From assembly GCA_964036045.1 (NCBI GenBank), contig OZ038382.1, positions 148,192,961 to 148,256,960 on the forward strand: a stretch of DNA of 64,000 bases, in the 5' to 3' direction. This document shows, in pieces, positions 57,102-64,000 of the stretch. The translations under genes and the position numbers were made by a program. Under the pieces are notes generated by a model. The model worked only from the letters and a program-made list of their open reading frames with translations, ran no database searches and was not told the DNA's origin. Position 1 is the stretch's first letter, and each line of letters opens with the position of its first letter. Source of the stretch: Eutreptiella sp. 'Long Island Sound 2002'. Taxonomy: Eukaryota; Euglenozoa; Euglenophyceae; Eutreptiales; Eutreptiaceae.

Positions 57102-58604
57102 TCAGCGCCCTGAGCTCTCCCCTGATGTGCTTTGAGGCGCTTGTGAGGCCGACGGATCGTTCCTCACTTGCTTGCTCTCTCTCATCTTCCGGTGACCTGC
57201 CATCAGAGTGGCCATATACCCCCCCCTGCTGAATCAAGAGGAGGATGGCCCCTCTCTTTCAATTCTATTCGTCACCCCCCCCTGCTGAATCCGTGGGAAA
57301 CCAGGTAGGGCGACTGACCTTCATATTTCTGAGCTCTTGGGGCCTTGAAGCCCATACGACGTTGCGCAACGGATGCCGCTGTCATCGGCATTGCGAGTTT
57401 TTTGGTGTGTGGTCTGGTTCCATGGCACTTGCGGAATCCAGACCAGTCGACGTGTGTCTCGAGACTATATATGGCCTGAACTCAGGCGTTTTCCTGTCCA
57501 CCCTCCTGCATATGCCTTATCCTAACCAGGGCGTGGTTTGGCACTCTGTCCAGAGTGTGTTTACACGCCTGTTTACCTGATTATTGTTTACTTTTTCTGC
57601 CCTCCAGGATATGTGCATCTGTATGTTGCTGTCTTCAGCCCATCACCGGAGTGTGGACTGTTTTTCCCCTTGGAAGGGATGCGAATTGTATACAAAGGCG
57701 CCTTGAGTCGCCGTGTACATGTTCATACATCCTGGTCCAGCCTGGACCAGTACCTTAGTACAGATTCTACTGTTTGAGTGCTCGTGATACCGTGTTGCCC
57801 TATTCGCTGTGATGTGGAGATCCTGATGGCGCCAGGCGGGAAGCCCAGTTGCCTGACTACACTCCCAGCGGTCCGCCACTGTCAGTCCCAGTGTGAGCCT
57901 ACCGATTCGCAGACGCACTTGCAGTCGGATGGCGGCCTCCGGTGCTCCTGACCTCGGTCAGTCTGCCTGGGAAACTGGTGGTTTCAGGAGTCGACGCCTC
58001 CGCCCACACTGCATGAGGACTCCCTCATGTATGGCCTTCGTGGTAATAGGGCGAGGGAAAAGACGGCCTTGATGCCCGATCCCTTAAGGAGGAGCTCCCT
58101 TAAGATCCCTTAAGGAGTTCGGCTGTATCACTCTGGACTCGCGTCGTATGGATATGGACATGGTGCGCCCGAGGAAGGACCCGTGGGGACTCTCCCCAGT
58201 CGGCGGGCCTTGGGAAGCTTGGGGTAGCCTGATGGATCTTTGTGGTCGCTCTCGACCTGTGGGACCACCTCGGTCGTGGTGTGTCGCCTATGTTGGCCGT
58301 GTATGCCACTGCCACTGTGGTGGTGACCGTAGCAGCCGGCACCCGGTGCGCCTGGTATGGGTTAACGGGTCCTTTGGATGCCGAACAATCGCCGCCAGGA
58401 CCCGGGACTTGATACTTGATACTATACTAAAAGTTACAAGACCCTACAGCACTATACCTGTCTTACTGTGGAGTTTGGGGCCTAACCTGCGAATCAGCCT
58501 GAAGTGAGGATGTGACACCCCCCCTTCAGGATATGGTCCTGGGTACCCGCTGCCATGCTTGGGTGTTATTGAGCCCCCCCCAGGGTTTGCACTAAGGAGG
58601 GGGG
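57102..58604 (+). other. Element C 3' untranslated region with polypurine tract
   Basis: No gene. Homologous to 7329-8781 and ending with polypurine tract AAGGAGGGGGG at 58594-58604 directly before the LTR. Confidence 0.8.
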
Positions 58605-61600
58605 TGAAGCGGTACCCAGAACCCCATGGCTAGGTTATGGCATACAACCGGTCTCCGGTCCACTAACCCCATGTACGGAAGGGAAGACCGGTCTCCGGTC
58701 CACTAACCCCATGTACGGAAGGCGCCCGTTGACGCCCGGTGCGAGCCCGGCGGGAGCGTGTTCCGTGCCGTGAAGCCCCGCATCGGCAACCGATGCACCG
58801 CCAGCGGAGATTTGTGTATCAGAATATCAGGAATCAACAGGGTTTTATTTTCATATTGTTTCCGTCAATTTTTACGCTTCCGTTCTGATACTCACTGTTT
58901 TGACTGCTGGCGGTTGGATCGCGATCTTACCGTAACCGCCAGTTTAACTGTTTATAATGGAAATTTTAACGCAATCCGTCACGAAGGCTCCAAAGCCTTC
59001 AGGAACTGCATGGACGCTTCCGCAATTTTCACATCTTACACTCGCAACCTTAATCCGAATTTTTCAGGATGTCGAAATCGGATTTTCGACTTCGACATCC
59101 CCGCACTTGATTTGACCTCTTTCGAGTGGACCTACGTGCTTCCCTATGCACGAATCAACTTTCCTTTTATCCTGCCCTCCATTTGTCTTAAAGATATGGG
59201 CAAAACAAAGTTGATTCGTGAGGCCACTTGTGAAGGTCATATCTCGTGTTGCTTGCGAGGAATGACAATAAGGAAACGTGGGATGTATTCACAATACTCC
59301 CGACGTAATTTAGGAAGCATCATATGCCTTGCGTCTCCACACGTGCGCGCTAGTGTAATGGATCATGGTCAAGAGGGTAGAGTTTGCGTTGTAACTCTAT
59401 GGCCATGATATTGCGTGCGTTAAGATAACTTTCGAGTGTAGCGCGCGAGTGTTGGTGTTGCATAGGAACTCTCCTTGAGTTCCTATGAGCGATTGACACA
59501 AAGTTATGCCCTTGGAGGGGCATGACATATCGTGGGGGGAGCTACCTTTTTGGGCAATAAGTGGTATGTGCCATGTGTTGTATCGCGTGCCCATTTGGCG
59601 GTGTTGGCTAAGAGCGATGTGCCCGCCAATGGACCTCATATTGTGCAAGCCCCTTCTCCATACTCCCCACGATCAATTGCAAGCCTAACCTTCGTGAAGG
59701 GAAGCTTGTGTGGTGATCCCGAAGCGATGCGTTGGGAGCAAGGTGTGTGTTTTGCAATTTTCCATACTTTCATGTGCCCACTTGGGAAGTAGCGCTCGTA
59801 ACCTTTCAAGGCGCCCCAAGTGGAGCACATACGTGGGATCGAAGGTCATTGGTGTCAAGTCATTGTGTTTAGAAGGATTAGTTGATTGCACGATCCAAGC
59901 CGAAGATATTATAATATAATTGTGCGCCTTTCAAGGCACTTTTGTGTATCTTTGTGCCAATTTTGCCGTTTTTGGCCCGTCATGATGTCAAGTGGCGACC
60001 GTGTATCTCAACGTTGCGCTCAATTGACATCATGACTTAAGTATGTTATGAGGGTACATACTTCGGTGCCCAACATATCTTGGACCCGGCGAATAACTTC
60101 TCTTAGGCTTGGCATACCGTGGCCGCCATGTTGGCGATTTGGGACTATCCCAAATCATGGGCTCACTTAGCGACCCTGCCATTCCCAATACCGGAGGAGT
60201 TGGGCGACGCCCAAAAGATATGTTGGACACATATGACTTGATACCAATCCTATGGCACACTCCGGTCCGAGTCGGGCATGTGCCTCATTTGCCCCAACCA
60301 TGAGTGTGCGCATTTTTGGCCATTTTGTGCAATTTTCCACTTTTGCTGCCCGCCGTGCACTATGTTGAGCCCACTCGTGCACGCCGGACGCATGGACCAA
60401 TGGACCATATATGACATGGGTGTTATGTATGTTGGCCCCCATGGTTCACACACCACGTGGGCGAAGCGGAGCAACCTTCGTTAAGGCGCTAGCCCAAAGT
60501 GAGTGTGGGCAATTTTGCCATTTTTGCATTTGTGGACCCGATTGGGATCGTCACCACGCCAAGTGGCATGGAGATCTTTGTGAGCCAAGGGCATGGGAGT
60601 CTCCCTTGGACTCCCGGTGGATCGCGTATGGAATGGCGGATCCGATCTCCAAGCCGGCGTGGAGATATACTATTGGGAGCACACCGAATTTTGGCTCATT
60701 TCAAGCAGCCAAAATGACCCCATTTTGGGACCCCAATTTCTCCCTTCCGTGTGGTCAATTGGCGGCCCCATTTCTCTAAGCCAACAGGGAGCCCGGACCT
60801 AATTCCAAGTTGTACACTCAGATATAAGTCCTAGGTCCTGCCTCCTAACCTGTGAGCCATTGGCCTCACCCTGGCCGGGCGAGCCGCGCGTGGGAATGAC
60901 GCCAATTTTGGTGATTTTGGCATCATGACCCCACTTGACGAACATGTGGTGCCCTGATTCCGGGACCTCAGAGGGAACCAGGTTGAGTGAGGGCTCCAGG
61001 AAGTTCGTACTCGAAGGGCATAGGGTCAGTTGCCTCGTCCCTACCTCTGGCGGGTCCGGACGAGAGGTCAATTTTGGAGATTTTTGAGCTAACTTCAGTT
61101 CTGGCTGAAACAGCCCATTTTCAGCTACCAACTCCTGGGTGATAATGGCGGGGCCATATCTCTGGCTCAGAGAGGAGTTGGGACCTGCCGTTAAGGGAGC
61201 ATAGGGAGCCACTGTCGGTTAGCCTTGGAGCCCCTTGGTTTCGAGGAACTCGCCTGTGGCTGGGCGGGACACCCCCCCTATTGGCAGGGTTTCAGGGTCC
61301 GGACTGAGCAGGGCATGGGTTGTGTTTGAGCCCCCGCCCCCACCAGCCACTGAGAGGGTCGGACCTGGGATTGGGATACAAGTTGGGATAGAGTGTCTAT
61401 TGTCCTGTGATGCCCTTACCCCAGTCCAGTCTTAACCCCATGTGTACATATCCTGATGTGTTGCTGTACATGCTTTCGTTCCCTCATTTCAGAGTGGCAA
61501 GGATTCTGAAACGCTTTGTCACATGACACGAGCGTATTGATGCCCTTGTGAGCGTAGTGCTTTGCCTGCCTGCTCACCTGTGCGTGTCACCGCAGCGTCC

Positions 61601-61627
61601 CGTGGCCGGCCCCCCACGGGAACGCGT
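58605..61627 (+). repeat. 3' LTR of element C (3.02 kb)
   Basis: Near-identical to 44361-47383 and with the same 40-bp duplication. Ends ...GGGAACGCGT, then D/E LTR sequence. Confidence 0.95.
58758..59408 (+). CDS. LTR-embedded ORF (216 aa), 3' LTR of C
   Basis: Differs from the 5' LTR copy by a single noticed residue (GCQNR becomes GCRNR). See the 8803-9507 entry for the conservation argument; function unknown. Confidence 0.35.
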   Translation: MFRAVKPRIGNRCTASGDLCIRISGINRVLFSYCFRQFLRFRSDTHCFDCWRLDRDLTVTASLTVYNGNFNAIRHEGSKAFRNCMDASAIFTSYTRNLNPNFSGCRNRIFDFDIPALDLTSFEWTYVLPYARINFPFILPSICLKDMGKTKLIREATCEGHISCCLRGMTIRKRGMYSQYSRRNLGSIICLASPHVRASVMDHGQEGRVCVVTLWP

Positions 61628-63424
61628 TGGACTTGGTTGGACTTGGAGTCGATTGGGCTTGGAGAATTGCCCCATGAAGATGACCTCACAACATAGCAAA
61701 ATTAGGCAAATCACACCATAGTGCCCAAAATTCAATTATATACTCAAAAATGCATACGGCAAATATTCAAATGCTCCATGGATGTGTCAAACCGGAAAGT
61801 AATATACAAGGGTGATATACACCAAAGATCCATGCCCAAGAATATCCCAACATTGGCTCCCCAACCCCTCCGGATATATACATGCCATGCTTCACAAGTC
61901 AACTCACGAATTTGAGACCTCATTTTGTGAGGCCTCGTGTGCCACGCCAAAGTGACCACGCAATCCAGCATATGGTGAGGTGCAACACCGAAGCATATGC
62001 CAACATATAAGCAACATTCCATAGTTCACGGATCTCTAGGAACTTTACTGTTAGCCGACCAGTTGAGCACATAAAATACAAAAATGAGCATAAAATGAGG
62101 TCAAGAACATGCAAATGTTGCTAGGTTCAAGATAATCACAATAGTATATAACTTCGCTCACCCATGGTATCACCATATGGTTCAACACGCAATTGCTTGG
62201 GACCATTTGCGAACAATCCTCCCACTGGGATCCCCACATGGACGCATAGGGACACCTTCAAACCTCCTCCCGACACGCACCATGAAAATGAGAAAATTGA
62301 TAGTGGCGCTGGTTCGTCGCTCCGTAAGGCTTCCCACATGCACTATATGTGCGGTAGACTTAGTCTAGTGATATGGAGCTCACCATTGGGACATGGGCAA
62401 AGCCCTTGCCTCGTATGACTCCACATATCTTCCTTCAAACGGGATATATAACATGGGCGTGAGCATAGCGAAGCACATACCATGCATATAACACATACCC
62501 TCAAAAGGTGGCTCCCACCATGGTATGCCATGCCCCTCCATGGACATAACTTCACGTTAAAATACGTAGGAACCCAAAGAAAGTTTCTATGCAACACCAA
62601 CACTCATGCGGTACACTCAAAAGTCGCATTAAAATATTCGGTTGCATGGTCCAAGAGTTCTATATCACTTTCTACCCTCTTGACCATTATTCCTTGCTAC
62701 ACCCGGCATGTGTACACATCAAAGGCGTTTGACGCTTCCTAAATTAAGTTAAGACCAAGGCGATTCCCGCCCATATCTCGAAATTGATATTCCTCGCAGT
62801 GAGCCGGAGATATGATCTTTCAAAGTCGCCTCACGAATCAATTTTGTTTCGCCTATATCTCCAAGCAAAATGAAGGAGACAACAAAACGAAGGTTGATTC
62901 GTGCACGGGGAAAAATGTACGACCACTCGAAATTCATCATATTAAGTGCGGCGACCACGAAATCGAAATTCCGATTCTGCATGTCTGAAAAAATCGGATT
63001 AATTTTGCGAGTGTATAACATGAAAATTGCGGAAGCAACGAACCCTTTTCTAATGAAATCTGACCCTTCATCGGGGTTTCCGCTAAAATATCTGGAAATA
63101 ACAGTTAATCAATCGGTTACCGCAAAATCGCGAGCCAACTGACAGTCGCCGATACATTGAAAATCAGAACGGATAGCTGAAAAATTACGGAAACATTATG
63201 ATAAAAAAACCCTGCTGATTCCTGATATTTGGATATATGAATCTCAGCCGGCGGCGCCTCGGTATTGAATGTGGCCGCTCATAGCTGGAATGGCCAAGCC
63301 TATCACACTATCACATCAGGTTAGGTCAGGTAGATGAAAGAGTATGATATCAGCCAATGGCGGGTTGCCGGCACATAGATACACACCCCAAGTGACCCAA
63401 AGATGGCCACAGGGGTCCGAACCG
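61628..63424 (-). repeat. D/E 5' LTR, outer fragment
   Basis: Continuation of the D/E LTR after element C; in element orientation starts TGAAGCCGGTTCGGACC at 63424. The minus-strand frame 63021-62749 (YTRKINPIFSDMQNRNFDF...) is the counterpart of the A/C LTR ORF. 63424 is the outer edge of the whole nested stack. Confidence 0.88.
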
Positions 63425-64000
63425 GCTTCACTAGGTTGCCTTGGCACGCGCCCGTGTGGGTGCCTGGTTAGTTGCACATAGAACTGGCGGATTGACGGAA
63501 TGAGATCAGGATTGAAGGGGGGGATGGAGGCGTTGTGGTGTGAGACGTGGTGAGACGTGAGACGTGGACGAAATCAGCCGAGGCTTACTCAAATGTTGGA
63601 ACAAATCAGAAGTACTTAAAAGTGAGGACGGGGTTCACTCTCTGTTTGGTCGAGAAGAAACCGAATGTTGAGGAGGGGTAGGGCAAGCGATGGGGGGGGG
63701 GGGTGAAAAGGACTCTGGTGTTGAACCCACTGATTGGGGCGGCTCGGCCGGAGGCGGGGGGGGGGCTGGAGCTCGGAAGAAATCTGTAATTCGTCGGTTG
63801 GAACTGTCAGCGCCGGGGGGTGGGGGGGGTGCCACCTGTTTAGGGGCGTAGGTGTCACTACGTGTTTGGCGTGGTGGAGGGTCTTCAGTGTCCCGGCTGC
63901 GTTTCGTGGGTGGTTGTTTGGGGCGCATGGGCATTTTGTTTTTGTGGGTGCGTGGCTTTTTTGAGGGGGGGGGGTTGGACTGAGTCTGGCAGGTGGTCTG
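63425..64000. other. Flanking DNA outside the nested stack
   Basis: Begins CTAGGTTGCCTTGGCACG. GT-rich with several G runs (63690s, 63760s, 63830s, 63965s) and a GTGAGACGTG repeat near 63540-63565. No similarity to the LTR elements seen. Only the short ORF below is noteworthy. Confidence 0.5.
63635..63934 (-). CDS. Proline-rich ORF with PIP-box-like motif
   Basis: 99-aa frame starting MPMRPKQPPTKRSRD, with a likely basic nuclear signal, then NRRITDFFRAP followed by proline runs. I-T-D-F-F matches the core of PCNA-interacting (PIP) motifs, although the usual leading Gln is absent. It may be the first exon of a host or transposon gene continuing left or right; G/C homopolymers make the frame fragile. 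Function unknown. Confidence 0.3.
   Translation of the reverse strand: MPMRPKQPPTKRSRDTEDPPPRQTRSDTYAPKQVAPPPPPGADSSNRRITDFFRAPAPPPPPAEPPQSVGSTPESFSPPPPIACPTPPQHSVSSRPNRE

Larger units (their letters stand above)
44361..61627 (+). mobile_element. Element C: near-complete Ty3/gypsy chromovirus
   Basis: 17.3-kb plus-strand element with two long near-identical LTRs, gag, amber codon, pol with chromodomain, 3' region and polypurine tract. It splits the D/E LTR: the left flank (…CCTACCCTGACATAA) and right flank (…CTTGGTTGGACTTGGAGTC) are adjacent in the uninterrupted B LTR at 19210-19250. No clear target duplication is visible. Very similar to element A. Coding is spoiled only by a TGA in gag and a one-base deletion in pol. 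Confidence 0.95.

Overview
Eukaryotic, GC-rich genomic DNA made almost entirely of transposable elements inserted inside one another. The window has no ordinary host gene that I can support, no rRNA or tRNA and no CRISPR array. The chromodomain Ty3/gypsy elements, the YVDD LINE, the spliced transposon genes and the base composition fit a repeat-rich green-lineage genome. A charophyte alga such as Chara is my guess and is not shown by the sequence.

The outermost layer is a minus-strand Ty3/gypsy element, here called D/E. Its 5' LTR (63424 to about 43985), gag (43809 to 41222 and 22706 to 22200) and pro-pol start (22199 to 21026) have been split four ways. (1) Element C, a near-complete plus-strand chromovirus with 3.0-kb LTRs (44361-61627), sits in the D/E LTR. 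(2) A LINE (22707-41221, minus) sits in D/E gag and is flanked by an imperfect 24-bp target duplication. (3) Element B, a relative of D/E (11726-21025, minus), sits in D/E pol. (4) Element A, a second copy of the C family (1-11725, plus, left part outside the window), sits in B pol at the integrase.

The LINE ORF2 is itself split by a 7,533-bp DNA transposon, here called K (29817-37349), with perfect 27-bp terminal inverted repeats and a TT target duplication. Removing K rejoins the ORF2 reading frame. K has two spliced minus-strand genes. One encodes a transposase-like protein of about 557 aa. The other encodes a protein of about 1,000 aa whose C-terminus looks like a TET/JBP-type Fe(II)/2-oxoglutarate dioxygenase, the family that oxidises 5-methylcytosine or thymine in DNA. 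An odd-length palindrome with core GGTT(G/C)AACC and CpG-rich arms recurs at both ends of K and in most of its introns. A 1.2-kb hAT-like non-autonomous element (31973-33182, 8-bp duplication) lies in an exon of the dioxygenase gene, making a four-deep nest: D/E, LINE, K, hAT.

In all four Ty3/gypsy copies gag and pol lie in the same frame and are separated by one conserved TAG, which suggests stop-codon readthrough. Most long ORFs have one later stop or frameshift, so nearly everything is probably dead or non-autonomous. The last 576 bp (63425-64000) lie outside the stack and hold one short proline-rich ORF with a PIP-box-like motif.
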